From Macrococcoides psychrotolerans (GTDB taxonomy: Bacteria; Bacillota; Bacilli; Staphylococcales; Staphylococcaceae): a stretch of 64,000 nucleotides of DNA. The stretch lies in NCBI RefSeq assembly GCF_038095555.1, contig NZ_CP124591.1, positions 434,001 through 498,000 of the forward strand. The letters are read 5' to 3'. Position numbers and translations under genes: made by a program. Positions 45,068-54,196 of this stretch are shown in pieces. Every line of letters begins with the position of its first letter. Positions within the stretch are counted from its first letter, which is position 1. The notes under the pieces were generated by a model, which saw only the letters and a program-made list of their open reading frames with translations, was not told where the DNA came from and did not search any database.

Positions 45068-45484
45068 TTAATAAGTCATATTGTCTGAAAGTTTCTTTGA
45101 AAGTTTTATAAGTAGTTGATATTCTTCGACCGAGAGATCACTGCTCATATACATATTGAGTGGTATGTCTTTAAGAGGTTCAATCAACTTCTTAGCTTTC
45201 TCTGTTAATATTACTTCAACTACACGTTCATCCGAAGACATTCTTCTTCTTTCGACAAGACCATTCGCTTCCATCTTCTTAACGATTGGCGTAATTGTAC
45301 CAGATTGAAATGCTAACCGTTCTCCGAGCTGTAATACTGGGAGTACGTTATGTTCATCCAGAACCATTAATACGAGGTAATGCTGATAGCTTAAAGAATA
45401 GGATTTAAGCAATTCTCTATTATACTTCTTGATGATTTCTCTTTGGACAAGATATAGTTGATAGTCAAGAGTATCTTTGTTCAT
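45068..45484 (-). CDS. MarR-family regulator (SarZ/OhrR-like)
   Basis: 138 residues, a single winged-helix MarR unit: YSLSYQHYLVLMVLDEHNVL, then recognition helix FQSGTITPIVKKMEANGLVERR and wing SSDERVVEVILT. It resembles the SarZ/OhrR group but lacks the N-terminal redox cysteine of those proteins, so the trigger is unclear. It lies in the same direction as uppP upstream, and a second, MgrA-type MarR protein is encoded at 50.8 kb. Confidence 0.83.
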   Translation of the reverse strand: MNKDTLDYQLYLVQREIIKKYNRELLKSYSLSYQHYLVLMVLDEHNVLPVLQLGERLAFQSGTITPIVKKMEANGLVERRRMSSDERVVEVILTEKAKKLIEPLKDIPLNMYMSSDLSVEEYQLLIKLSKKLSDNMTY

Positions 45485-45585
45485 AATATTGACTCCTTCT
45501 ATTCAACTTCTTGACTAAACTATAACATCAATTGTGAGAGAATGATAGTAAATTTCATAAAGATGAAAGAAGCAACCAATAAAAA

Positions 45586-45609
45586 AAACAGCAGTGAATA
45601 CTGCTGTTT
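45586..45609 (-). terminator. Terminator of uppP
   Basis: AACAGCAGT and ACTGCTGTT around GAAT, with a long T-run on the minus strand; it overlaps the uppP stop codon. Confidence 0.85.
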
Positions 45610-46453
45610 AGATTCCCTTGCCGATACCGAATCCAAAATAAAGTACTGCAATAACAGCGACAAGAATGAGACGGTATATTGCAAATGGCATAAGTTTTAC
45701 ACGATTGATTAAACTTAGGAACAGACGAATAGATAATACCCCGAAAATAAATGCAGCGATAAAACCAACAATATAAAATAAAATCTGGTCGCTATGAATA
45801 TATTGTATATTGCTCGCTAAACTTTTAGCACTTGCTGCAAACATGATAGGAACTGCCATGATAAATGTAAAATCACTTGCAGCTTTATGGTTCATCTTAA
45901 GCAGCACACCCGCTGAAATCGTTGATCCACTTCTTGAGAAACCTGGCCATAATGCAAGACATTGTGCAACCCCGATGATCAGTGCTTGCTTATAGGTCAT
46001 TTCATCTACAGTCGTTGTATGTGTTACCTTCTTATTGAATAGGTCTGCTGCAATCATCAACAGCGCACCTAAAGCAAGTCCGATAAGCACAGTAGGGACA
46101 CTGAAGAGATGTTTGTCAATAAAGTCATCGAACAATAGTCCCATAATTCCTGCAGGTATTAACCCGATAAATATATGAAGTAAATTAAGACGTGGACCCT
46201 CAGTCTTAGTTTTTTCTATATGGAGCACTTCCAGAAATCGATGTCTGAATATCCAGGCAGCAGCAAATATTGAGCCGAGCTGAATCACAATTTTAAATGT
46301 ATTGGCCGATTCCTGGCTATTAAGTACGTACTTTGTCTGTAACCACATATCATCAACTAAGATCTGATGTCCTGTTGAAGAAACCGGCGCGAATTCTGTA
46401 AGTCCTTCTACAATCCCTAATATTAATGCTTTAACAAGCTCAAAAAAAGTCAT
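45608..46453 (-). CDS. uppP: Undecaprenyl-diphosphate phosphatase
   Basis: 281 residues, about eight membrane helices. Both catalytic motifs are present: EGLTEFAPVSSTGH near residue 15 and PGFSRSGST near 165. The enzyme removes the terminal phosphate of undecaprenyl pyrophosphate to recycle the lipid carrier of wall synthesis, and gives bacitracin tolerance. It is divergent from the CydD-like gene, as I recall from S. aureus. Confidence 0.95.
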   Translation of the reverse strand: MTFFELVKALILGIVEGLTEFAPVSSTGHQILVDDMWLQTKYVLNSQESANTFKIVIQLGSIFAAAWIFRHRFLEVLHIEKTKTEGPRLNLLHIFIGLIPAGIMGLLFDDFIDKHLFSVPTVLIGLALGALLMIAADLFNKKVTHTTTVDEMTYKQALIIGVAQCLALWPGFSRSGSTISAGVLLKMNHKAASDFTFIMAVPIMFAASAKSLASNIQYIHSDQILFYIVGFIAAFIFGVLSIRLFLSLINRVKLMPFAIYRLILVAVIAVLYFGFGIGKGI

Positions 46454-46612
46454 GTGTTAACCACCTTTTAGTCATTATTTAATATTTCCATGAACACTTA
46501 AAAGATTATAGCATAAACGACACTTTTCCACACTTTTCATTTCTATGAAATATAAGCGGAAAAGTTTATATTTATAATAGATGCCGTTATAATGCTTTAT
46601 AGGAGTGATAAT

Positions 46613-48211
46613 GTGAAATTTTTAACAAAATTATCTTTTAACTATAGATGGGCCCACGTTATATTTTTTATATTAAGTATATTATTGAGTGTTATTATTG
46701 TATTGCAAAGTATACAAATTGGTAAGGTGGTTGATGCGGTACTTTATCAGCATAAGATAGATTTTACTTTTGTTCTGTTTACGATTTTTATCATTTTAAT
46801 ATCTAGAAGTAGTGTACAGATGGGACTGAAGGTAACTGGAAACACGCTCAGTATTAAGGTGAAACATCAACTCAGAGCGTTTTTAAGCAAGAAAAAAGAT
46901 GATGCAGGCACTGTTATGAATAACATACAGCAAGGTATAGAGGGGATTCATCCATTCTTTAGTGACTATTTGCCACAAGTGTATCGTTCTACGTTTATTC
47001 CATGTTCAATTCTGGTATTTTTATGTTTCTTTCATTATCAGACTGCACTAATTATGTTAATTACAGCACCTTTTATTCCTATATTCTATATTATTATAGG
47101 TATTAATACTGAAAAAGAAGCGACACGTCAAATGCTGAGTCTCAATAGGTTCTCAAACTACTTTCTAAATGTTATGAAAGGTATAATGACGATTAAAACA
47201 TTTGATTATGAAGAAAAAGCGCTGAAGCAAACAGCACAATATTCAGAACGTTACAAAGAACATACGATGAAAATTTTGAAGACAGCGTTTCTTTCTACCT
47301 TAATGCTGGAATTTATCTCGATGCTATCAATTGGTATCATTGCTTTAGAAATTGGACTGTCACTGCTAGTGTTTCATAGTGTAAGTTTTTATACGTCAGT
47401 CGTAGTGCTGATGCTTGCGCCGGAATTTTATAATGCGCTCAAGGATCTTGGTCTAGCATTTCATACAGGTAAAACAGCAGCGGGTTATGGAGAAATATTG
47501 AGTGAGCAAATGACAGAATCCGTGCCGCAAGTGGAGTATATCACTGAAGACATTATTCGTTTTACAAACGTTAAGACGCATTATGACAATAGTGAGTTTA
47601 CTCTTGACATTCCAGAGCTTGATTTACCGCTTGATCATTATACGATCGCTGGTGCGAGTGGTTCTGGCAAATCAACATTCGCGAAATTACTGTGTAATAG
47701 GGTTCCTTTTGAAGGACAGATGTCGTTAAGTAATAAGTTACAGAATGAAGTTGTCTATTTATCTCAGTTTGATGCAATTCTTTCTGATAGTGTGATCAAC
47801 AATATCACGATGTTCAATGATTACAACTTTGAACAAGTCGTGGCACTAGCGAAAAAATTTAGGCTTCATGAGCGATTTACAAGGATGCCTGATGGTTATG
47901 ACACAGTTATTGGACCAGAAGGTGAACAGCTTTCTGGAGGAGAAACGAGAAGACTATCATTAATGCGTGTATTTTTATATCCGAAAAAGCTGATTATTCT
48001 TGATGAACCAACGGCAATGCTGGATAAAGAAAGTCGAGATATCATACTCGGGGCAATTGAAGAATTAAAAGCGCATAGTTATATCATGATGATTGCCCAT
48101 CATGAAGAAACGGTGAAGCAAAGTAAGCGACTGGTATACGTCCAGAATGGTCGTATTACACGTGTTTCAAATGAAGAAATGAGGTTGAATAATGATGAGA
48201 TGGATGAATGA
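46613..48211 (+). CDS. cydD: CydD-like ABC transporter subunit
   Basis: 532 residues: a six-helix permease half (1-300) fused to an ATPase half. Walker A GASGSGKST near residue 350, signature LSGGETRRLS and Walker B KLIILDEPTAML are intact. The MLAPEFYNALKDLGLAFHTG block before the ATPase is characteristic of CydD, part of the cysteine/glutathione exporter CydDC needed for cytochrome bd assembly. GTG 46613 is used because AGGAG lies 7 nt upstream; the ATG at 46611 runs into a stop. Heme/thiol role is inferred. Confidence 0.8.
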   Translation: MKFLTKLSFNYRWAHVIFFILSILLSVIIVLQSIQIGKVVDAVLYQHKIDFTFVLFTIFIILISRSSVQMGLKVTGNTLSIKVKHQLRAFLSKKKDDAGTVMNNIQQGIEGIHPFFSDYLPQVYRSTFIPCSILVFLCFFHYQTALIMLITAPFIPIFYIIIGINTEKEATRQMLSLNRFSNYFLNVMKGIMTIKTFDYEEKALKQTAQYSERYKEHTMKILKTAFLSTLMLEFISMLSIGIIALEIGLSLLVFHSVSFYTSVVVLMLAPEFYNALKDLGLAFHTGKTAAGYGEILSEQMTESVPQVEYITEDIIRFTNVKTHYDNSEFTLDIPELDLPLDHYTIAGASGSGKSTFAKLLCNRVPFEGQMSLSNKLQNEVVYLSQFDAILSDSVINNITMFNDYNFEQVVALAKKFRLHERFTRMPDGYDTVIGPEGEQLSGGETRRLSLMRVFLYPKKLIILDEPTAMLDKESRDIILGAIEELKAHSYIMMIAHHEETVKQSKRLVYVQNGRITRVSNEEMRLNNDEMDE

Positions 48212-49808
48212 GTGGGTCAGTAAATCGATTATTTTATCAATTGTTATCGGTTTATTAGGAGCACTTACATCAATCGGAATGTTTAGTTTAAGTGGTCTCA
48301 TGTTATCGAAGAGCGTATTGAATGTGCCGCTATATACTTTAATTGTCCTTGTCGCAACAATTAAATTGTTCGGTGTCGTACGCGCAATATGCAAATATTT
48401 TGAGCGTCTTATCTCTCATGACGCAACGTTTGAGATGCTTAAAGATATCAGGGTTAGGACTGTAGGTATACTACTTGAAAATTTTGAGCATATACAGTCA
48501 GATTACAAATTGTCTGATGTGCTGAACCGTACTGTCAATAATATTGAAAAACTTCAGAATAAATTGTTGAGAGTGATCTATCCACCGATTATCGCACTAT
48601 TAACAACATTAACTGTAATACTTGTATATATTCAGTATAGTATGTATGCCGTAATTGTGATTGCAATTGCCATGATGATAATGATTATTGTACTTCCTAA
48701 TATATTCGCAAGACAGCTGGAAGTGGTTGTCCATAATAAATATGAATCGACTGCACAATATGAAAATAAGCTCATGGATTATCAGCTGCATTATGAGACA
48801 ATTCAAATCTTTGATGAAAACCACCGTTTTGAGCAGCAGTTAAATAAACTGCAAGATCGTATGGAATCGAGCATAGCGAAAGAAAATAAAGTTATTACTC
48901 TGTATGATTTTCTGTTAAATGCGATATCTATGGCAGCAATATTCTCAACGATTACTGTCATGATTGTTGATCCTTCACTAAATGTGATGATGTACTTAAG
49001 TCTTGTGATGGTAACCATTACATTATTTGAAATGAGCATACCGATGGTGCATTATCCCTACCACAAAGCGGAATCGAATCGCGCAGAAGAAGAGATTTCT
49101 GAACTAACATATAATGATGTAGAAAAAATCAACCTCCCGTTTGAAGCGTTAGAATTGTGTGACGTATCTGTTAAGAAAAAAAAATTGATTCTAGATACAA
49201 TCAATCTGAAGATGACAAAAGGTCAAAAGATAGGGATTGCTGGTCGTAGCGGTTCTGGGAAAACGACTTTGGCGCATACGATACTGGGCTTAAATCAGAT
49301 AGAAGGAAATTATATGTTAAATGGAAATTCTATACAATTACCTGTCGATCTGCTGTCAATGTGGAATGTCGCGACACAGGATACGCATTTTATCGAAGGA
49401 ACAATCTCTGAAAATATGTTTTTATCTGTTGCAGATAAGGAATTAGAAGAACTGCTTCTTCATTTTAACTTGCCCTTTAAAGCCCAAAGTACCGTAGAAG
49501 CTTTCGGAAGTAATCTATCTGGAGGCGAAAAGAAACGACTACATTTTATAAGGATGATATTAAGAAATAAACCGTTATGGTTAATGGATGAACCATTTAA
49601 TGGCGTAGATAACGAAAACATTGAAATTATGATGGCATACTTAAAACGAAATCAAATTACACTGATACTCATAAGTCATGATACTGAATTATTGAAAACG
49701 ATGGATGAAATCTTAGTGATGGATGCAGGTAAGATTGTAGAAAGAGGAACATTTCAACAATTGTACAAAAATAAAACGACATTGTTTAATGCACTTTCAG
49801 AGGTGTAA
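48192..49808 (+). CDS. cydC: CydC-like ABC transporter subunit
   Basis: 538 residues, again permease plus ATPase. Walker A GRSGSGKTT near residue 355, signature LSGGEKKRLHF and Walker B LWLMDEPFNGVD. The helical half (GLLGALTSIGMFSLSGLML start) matches CydC, the partner of CydD. The frame begins inside the cydD end (20-base overlap), preceded by GAGGTTGA, so the two halves are made in equal amounts. No cydAB genes are visible nearby. Confidence 0.8.
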   Translation: MMRWMNEWVSKSIILSIVIGLLGALTSIGMFSLSGLMLSKSVLNVPLYTLIVLVATIKLFGVVRAICKYFERLISHDATFEMLKDIRVRTVGILLENFEHIQSDYKLSDVLNRTVNNIEKLQNKLLRVIYPPIIALLTTLTVILVYIQYSMYAVIVIAIAMMIMIIVLPNIFARQLEVVVHNKYESTAQYENKLMDYQLHYETIQIFDENHRFEQQLNKLQDRMESSIAKENKVITLYDFLLNAISMAAIFSTITVMIVDPSLNVMMYLSLVMVTITLFEMSIPMVHYPYHKAESNRAEEEISELTYNDVEKINLPFEALELCDVSVKKKKLILDTINLKMTKGQKIGIAGRSGSGKTTLAHTILGLNQIEGNYMLNGNSIQLPVDLLSMWNVATQDTHFIEGTISENMFLSVADKELEELLLHFNLPFKAQSTVEAFGSNLSGGEKKRLHFIRMILRNKPLWLMDEPFNGVDNENIEIMMAYLKRNQITLILISHDTELLKTMDEILVMDAGKIVERGTFQQLYKNKTTLFNALSEV

Positions 49809-49923
49809 TAATTATATTAATATAATTAAAATGTAATTCTTTTGATATTATGATTAATAAATTATTATTTATATCAAATATTATGATAAAATAATAATAA
49901 ATAATAATCAGGAGGATAAATTA

Positions 49924-50760
49924 TTGAAAGTCGCATGGATTACAGATACTGCATCAGGATATAAGATTGGTGCTCATCAAGATATATTCGTCGTGCCAAT
50001 GGGTGTGATATTAAATGATAAGCATTACCAGGATCAAGCAGAATTATCAGTGGAGGAATTCTACTCTTTACTGCAGGAATATGGAGATGGAGCGAAAACA
50101 ACGCAACCTAATTTTCAGGCACTGCATGAAATTTATGAACATATTGAAAAGCTCGGTTATACGCATGTTATTGCGATACATCCTTCAAGCGAACTCACGG
50201 GATCGTTCCAGAATTCGGTGAAAGCAAGTCAAGAATCTTCACTAATCAGTGCAGTTATTGATTCAAGAATCGGTAGTTATCCGATGAAAGCAATGATTAA
50301 TAAAGGGATATCTTTATTTGAAGAAGGGTATTCTTTTGAAGAGGTCGTTGATAAGTTAACGTCTTATACAGAGGATACAGTCCTATTCTTACAACCGAAA
50401 AACTTAAGCCAGATGAAAAAAAGCGGACGTGTCTCTAAGACACAGAGCTTTATGGCAGGATTATTAAATATTCAGCTGATTCTTCAGTTTGAAGAAGGTA
50501 AAATCTACCCTATAGAAAAGGTGAGAACCAAGAAGAAAGTCATCGCGTTGATGAAAAAGTGTGTTGATGAGGCACTTAAAACTGCACAACCGAAAGAAAT
50601 CTGTGTGGTTTACGCAGGTGATAGAAGCGAAGCAGATATTTATATCGGATGGTTAAAAGAAAAATACCCAGATATTCATATTACCAATGAATTACTTGTC
50701 CCAGTTGCTGGTGTTCATCTAGGTTATGGCACGGTAGGAATAGGCTGGATCAATGCATAG
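49924..50760 (+). CDS. DegV-family fatty-acid-binding protein
   Basis: 278 residues. WITDTASGY at the start and KTTQPNFQAL near residue 60 are the DegV pocket elements (Ser/Thr residues that hold the fatty acid head group), and RVSKTQSFMAGLLNIQ is the usual central block. DegV (FakB-type) proteins present fatty acids to a FakA kinase; whether this copy works with FakA is unknown. Start is TTG with AGGAGG 8 nt upstream. The preceding 115 bases are extremely AT-rich. Confidence 0.88.
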   Translation: MKVAWITDTASGYKIGAHQDIFVVPMGVILNDKHYQDQAELSVEEFYSLLQEYGDGAKTTQPNFQALHEIYEHIEKLGYTHVIAIHPSSELTGSFQNSVKASQESSLISAVIDSRIGSYPMKAMINKGISLFEEGYSFEEVVDKLTSYTEDTVLFLQPKNLSQMKKSGRVSKTQSFMAGLLNIQLILQFEEGKIYPIEKVRTKKKVIALMKKCVDEALKTAQPKEICVVYAGDRSEADIYIGWLKEKYPDIHITNELLVPVAGVHLGYGTVGIGWINA

Positions 50761-50761
50761 A

Positions 50762-50793
50762 TAAAGAGGATTGGTGTACACCAATCCTCTTTA
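50762..50793. terminator. Bidirectional terminator
   Basis: Perfect 32-base palindrome (TAAAGAGGATTGGTGT and its complement) between converging degV-like and mgrA genes. Confidence 0.9.
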
Positions 50794-50811
50794 TTATGTT
50801 CAAATGATAGA

Positions 50812-51246
50812 TTAATCGTTTGACAGATTATTAATAAGTTTGTTCAAGAGTGTACTATAGCATTTTCTCTCTTCCTCCGTGAATTGAGAGACTTCATTGA
50901 TGATTTCAGTCACTTGATATAAATCATCCTTCATTGCAATACTTTTATCTGTTAAAGAGATGAACACTTCTCTTTGGTCTAGTTCTGAACGTGTACGAAC
51001 AATTAAGTTGTTAGCTTCCATACGTTTTAGGAGGGGTGAAATTGTCCCGGTATCTAATGACAATTCGGTAACGAGCTTCTTAACATTTACTGGAGACTCA
51101 TCCCATAAAATTGAGAGTACAAGATACTGGGGATAAGTGATATTATATTTCTTGAAAACTTTATTCGAATAATATCTATTTACTTGGCGGTGTGCATTAT
51201 ATAGATTGAAGCACAGCTGTTTATCTAATCTGAAGTTTTCTGACAT
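50812..51246 (-). CDS. mgrA: MgrA-type global regulator (MarR family)
   Basis: 144 residues. QLCFNLYNAHRQVNRYYSNK and the recognition region DTGTISPLLKRMEANN match staphylococcal MgrA closely as I remember it, including the single conserved cysteine (residue 12) that senses oxidation. In S. aureus MgrA controls autolysis, efflux pumps and virulence genes. Convergent with the degV-like gene, as in S. aureus near uppP. Confidence 0.92.
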   Translation of the reverse strand: MSENFRLDKQLCFNLYNAHRQVNRYYSNKVFKKYNITYPQYLVLSILWDESPVNVKKLVTELSLDTGTISPLLKRMEANNLIVRTRSELDQREVFISLTDKSIAMKDDLYQVTEIINEVSQFTEEERKCYSTLLNKLINNLSND

Positions 51247-51396
51247 TTATTTCCTCCTACTTTATGCGCAAAAATAAATGCGTTTGCTTTTTGCATATCT
51301 CTATATTTAGTATACTCTATAATAAATGAATCACCTAACGCATTCTTTTGTAATTTAATACAAAAAAGAACGATATTCAATGCTATTTACAATCTT

Positions 51397-51425
51397 TAAG
51401 TATGGGTGTTAAAGCACCTTACTTA
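51397..51425. promoter_or_regulatory. Inverted repeat upstream of the COG0523 gene
   Basis: TAAGTA plus GGTG pair with CACC plus TACTTA (one bulge) around TTAAAG. No T-run follows, so an operator or RNA hairpin is more likely than a terminator. Confidence 0.4.
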
Positions 51426-51481
51426 TGTTTATTGTTTAATGGAAAAAATATATAATACTCTAAAAAAGGAAGGTTAAATTT

Positions 51482-52393
51482 ATGTCTCAGAAGATGAAAA
51501 TCATTATTCTTAGTGGGTTTTTAGGGAGTGGTAAGACAAGTTTATTACTCAATATATTAAAACATAATAAAGAAAACAACGATTCCAATATCGCAATATT
51601 AATGAACGAACTTGGTGGTTTTAATGTTGACTCTAAAATCATTGGAGAAGAAACGCCATATAACGAATTATTGAATGGCTGTATCTGCTGTGATTTGAAG
51701 CATGATGTCGCTGTGCAGATAAGCGATCTCTATCATCGACATCATCCGGACTATGTCATTATCGAGGCGACTGGTGTAGCACATCCTGTAGAGATTTATG
51801 ATGCATGCACAGATCCAGTGCTTACACCGATTGCCGATGTATATAATATTACTACGATAGTAGATGCTAAGCGTTTTCTGGAAAGAAATAAATATACGGA
51901 ATCTACAAGAAGACTGATGGAAGAACAGGTAAAATATGCTGATATTGTGATTGTAAATAAGGTGGATATGATAGAGGATGATGAACGTATAGAGGTAACA
52001 CATCAGCTATTAAACATCAACGCACGTGCCACAATGACAGAAACATCATATAGCAAGATTGAATTCAACCTTTTAGAGCAAAAAGGGAATGAACAGCATG
52101 CGCATGTGCATATGCACCATGGAATATCATCTGTTGTGTATACGTTTGATGGACCGGTTGATTCACGTGCGTTCGTAAGTTGGTTGATGCAGTTACCGGA
52201 CAGTGTTTTGCGTGTAAAAGGATTTATTAAGTTTAGAGAGAACAAAGAACAGACTGTACTGTTTCAGTATGCCTATGGAATTCCTCAATATGAAGAAGAG
52301 GCAATGAACCTACCACTTAAACTGGTCGTTATTGGTGAAGGACTGGATAAGCACAAAATTATGGATCAATTAGATCAACTGCAATTTAGTTAA
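51482..52393 (+). CDS. COG0523 (CobW/ZagA-type) metallochaperone GTPase
   Basis: 303 residues. Walker A GFLGSGKTS (12-20), the metal motif CICC (Cys67, Cys69, Cys70) in LLNGCICCDLKHD, Walker B-like IIEATGVAHP and the guanine motif NKVD are all present. A His-rich loop HAHVHMHHG near residue 205 sits between the GTPase and the C-terminal domain. COG0523 proteins deliver zinc (or cobalt, nickel) to client proteins using GTP. The metal here is likely zinc, by family. Confidence 0.85.
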   Translation: MSQKMKIIILSGFLGSGKTSLLLNILKHNKENNDSNIAILMNELGGFNVDSKIIGEETPYNELLNGCICCDLKHDVAVQISDLYHRHHPDYVIIEATGVAHPVEIYDACTDPVLTPIADVYNITTIVDAKRFLERNKYTESTRRLMEEQVKYADIVIVNKVDMIEDDERIEVTHQLLNINARATMTETSYSKIEFNLLEQKGNEQHAHVHMHHGISSVVYTFDGPVDSRAFVSWLMQLPDSVLRVKGFIKFRENKEQTVLFQYAYGIPQYEEEAMNLPLKLVVIGEGLDKHKIMDQLDQLQFS

Positions 52394-52431
52394 GAAATGT
52401 GAATATTTTATCACATTTCTTATTTTTTTTT
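52393..52431 (+). terminator. Rho-independent terminator
   Basis: AAGAAATGTGA and TCACATTTCTT around an 8-base loop, followed by ATTTTTTTTTT. Confidence 0.85.
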
Positions 52432-52440
52432 GCATTTTTA

Positions 52441-52477
52441 TGATTGAAATTGAATGAGTTTGATTGACAATGAATGA
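52441..52477 (+). promoter_or_regulatory. Candidate FruR operator, 20-base direct repeat
   Basis: TGATTGAAATTGAATGA (52441) and TGATTGACAATGAATGA (52461) match at 15 of 17 positions and are exactly 20 bases apart, two helical turns. The second copy contains the -35. Confidence 0.6.
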
Positions 52478-52492
52478 AAACAATCATATTAT
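52464..52492 (+). promoter_or_regulatory. Promoter of the fru operon
   Basis: Consensus TTGACA (52464-52469) and TATTAT (52487-52492) with a 17-base spacer. Confidence 0.85.
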
Positions 52493-52505
52493 GAAAGTGT
52501 TCACA
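52492..52505 (+). promoter_or_regulatory. Candidate CcpA cre at the fru start point
   Basis: TGAAAGTGTTCACA differs at two positions from TGAAAGCGTTTACA and covers the expected transcription start, where CcpA would block RNA polymerase. Confidence 0.5.
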
Positions 52506-52518
52506 AAGGAGGTCTTCT

Positions 52519-53256
52519 ATGCTGACGATTGAAAGACACAATACGATATTAAGACTTTTAGAGATACATGAGATTGTTACGCTTCAAATGCTTATTGATG
52601 AGACGCATTGCAGTGAGTCTACAATAAGAAGAGATCTCTCTACATTAGAAAGTGAAGGTCAGCTGATTCGCATTCATGGAGGCGCAAAAAAGGTGACCGA
52701 AAAACATCGAGATGTCGCGCTGTCTGTGAAGTCTACGAAGAAAACGAAGGAAAAAGAGGAAATCGCAAAAATTGCTGCAGCACAAGTGCGGAATAATGAC
52801 TGTATCTACCTGGATGCAGGCAGCAGCACATTGATGATGATTCCTTATCTGGATCAAGCACATATTACCATTGTAACGAACGGCCTGACACATGTGCCGC
52901 CACTTGTTGAGAAAGGTTATGAAGTTTATATGATTGGCGGTTATATTAAACCAGATACGCATGCAAGTATTGGCGTACAGGCGATAGAAAGTTTAAGGCA
53001 ATTTCGCTTTGATAAAGTATTCATGGGTGCAAACGGTGTGCATTTGACACAAGGTATAACGACGCCCGATATCGAAGAAGCCTATATTAAGCGAAAAGCG
53101 ATTGAAAAAGCTGAACAGATTTACTTTTTAGTTGATGACAGCAAGTTTGATGAAGTGACATTTGCGAAAGTGTCAGACTTACAAGAAGGCAGAACGATGT
53201 TAATTACGAATCGTGAGAATGACCTTCAGCACAAATATGGTAAATATTTAATATAG
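52519..53256 (+). CDS. fruR: DeoR-family fructose operon regulator
   Basis: 245 residues. DeoR helix-turn-helix (ETHCSESTIRRDLSTLESEGQL, ending in RIHGGAKK) and a C-terminal sugar-phosphate-sensing domain (DAGSSTLMMIP, GANGVHLTQGITTPDIEEA). First gene of fruR-fruK-fruA. It probably represses the operon and is released by fructose-1-phosphate. Its likely site is the 20-base direct repeat at the promoter. AAAGGAGG precedes the ATG. Confidence 0.93.
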   Translation: MLTIERHNTILRLLEIHEIVTLQMLIDETHCSESTIRRDLSTLESEGQLIRIHGGAKKVTEKHRDVALSVKSTKKTKEKEEIAKIAAAQVRNNDCIYLDAGSSTLMMIPYLDQAHITIVTNGLTHVPPLVEKGYEVYMIGGYIKPDTHASIGVQAIESLRQFRFDKVFMGANGVHLTQGITTPDIEEAYIKRKAIEKAEQIYFLVDDSKFDEVTFAKVSDLQEGRTMLITNRENDLQHKYGKYLI

Positions 53257-53266
53257 GAGGTAGTAT

Positions 53267-54178
53267 ATGATTTATACAATAACATTGAATCCATCTATCG
53301 ATTATGTGATGTTTACGGATGGATTTGAAGCAGGCGCATTAAACCGTGCACATACGACTTATAAGTTTGCAGGTGGTAAAGGTATCAATGTTTCAAGAGT
53401 ACTTAAGTCGCTGAACACAGAGTCCACCGTACTCGGTTTTCTAGGGGGATTTCCCGGGCAATTTATCGAGGATAAGTTGAAGGCGAGCGATATCCAGGTG
53501 GATTGTGTTCAAGTAGAGAGTGATACAAGGATCAATGTGAAATTGAAAGGCGCAAGTGAAACAGAAATTAACGCACCAGGTCCTGATATTAATGAAGAAA
53601 ATATTCAACAGCTAATGAACAAGCTTAAGGCGTTAACATCTGAAGACACTGTCGTAATTGCAGGTAGTATTCCTTCTTCGATGCCAGCTGATATTTATGC
53701 ACAGATTGCAGAGCTTTGCCATGAACAACAGATTAAATTTGTTGTTGATGCAGAAAAAGCTTTATTAAACTCAGTGTTACCTTATAAACCAGTGTTTATT
53801 AAGCCAAATATTGTGGAATTAGAAGAAATGTTTAATACAACGTTGACAACAGATGATGCAATTTATGAAGCAGCGAAACGGTTATTGCATAAAGGTGCGC
53901 AGATGGTATTTGTTTCTATGGGTGGAGATGGTGCGATGTTAGTCACTGAAGAGCGATGCTTGAAGGCAACGGTACCGAAAGGACAAGTTGTAAATACTGT
54001 CGGCTCAGGAGATTCGACAGTAGCAGGTATGGTTGCCGGATTAACGAACGGCTTATCATTAACGTCTGCATTTAGACAAGCGATTGCTTGTGGTACAGCG
54101 ACAGCATTTACAGAAGACTTAGCAACGAATGAAGAAATTCAAGAGATAATAAACCAAATACAAATTGAAGAGCTTTAA
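53267..54178 (+). CDS. fruK: 1-phosphofructokinase
   Basis: 303 residues of the PfkB family. Signature 1 is KFAGGKGINVSRVLKSL near residue 35 and the catalytic NTVGSGDSTVAG near residue 245 contains the base Asp. The N-terminal TLNPSIDYVMF is typical of FruK/tagatose-6-phosphate kinase. It converts fructose-1-phosphate to fructose-1,6-bisphosphate. Gap to fruR is 10 bases with an AGGAGG RBS. Confidence 0.94.
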   Translation: MIYTITLNPSIDYVMFTDGFEAGALNRAHTTYKFAGGKGINVSRVLKSLNTESTVLGFLGGFPGQFIEDKLKASDIQVDCVQVESDTRINVKLKGASETEINAPGPDINEENIQQLMNKLKALTSEDTVVIAGSIPSSMPADIYAQIAELCHEQQIKFVVDAEKALLNSVLPYKPVFIKPNIVELEEMFNTTLTTDDAIYEAAKRLLHKGAQMVFVSMGGDGAMLVTEERCLKATVPKGQVVNTVGSGDSTVAGMVAGLTNGLSLTSAFRQAIACGTATAFTEDLATNEEIQEIINQIQIEEL

Positions 54179-54196
54179 TAATTAGGAGGGAAAATA

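Noticed and set aside
49861..49920. CRISPR-like or tandem repeat array
   Set aside because: Only low-complexity AT words; no regular repeat-spacer unit.
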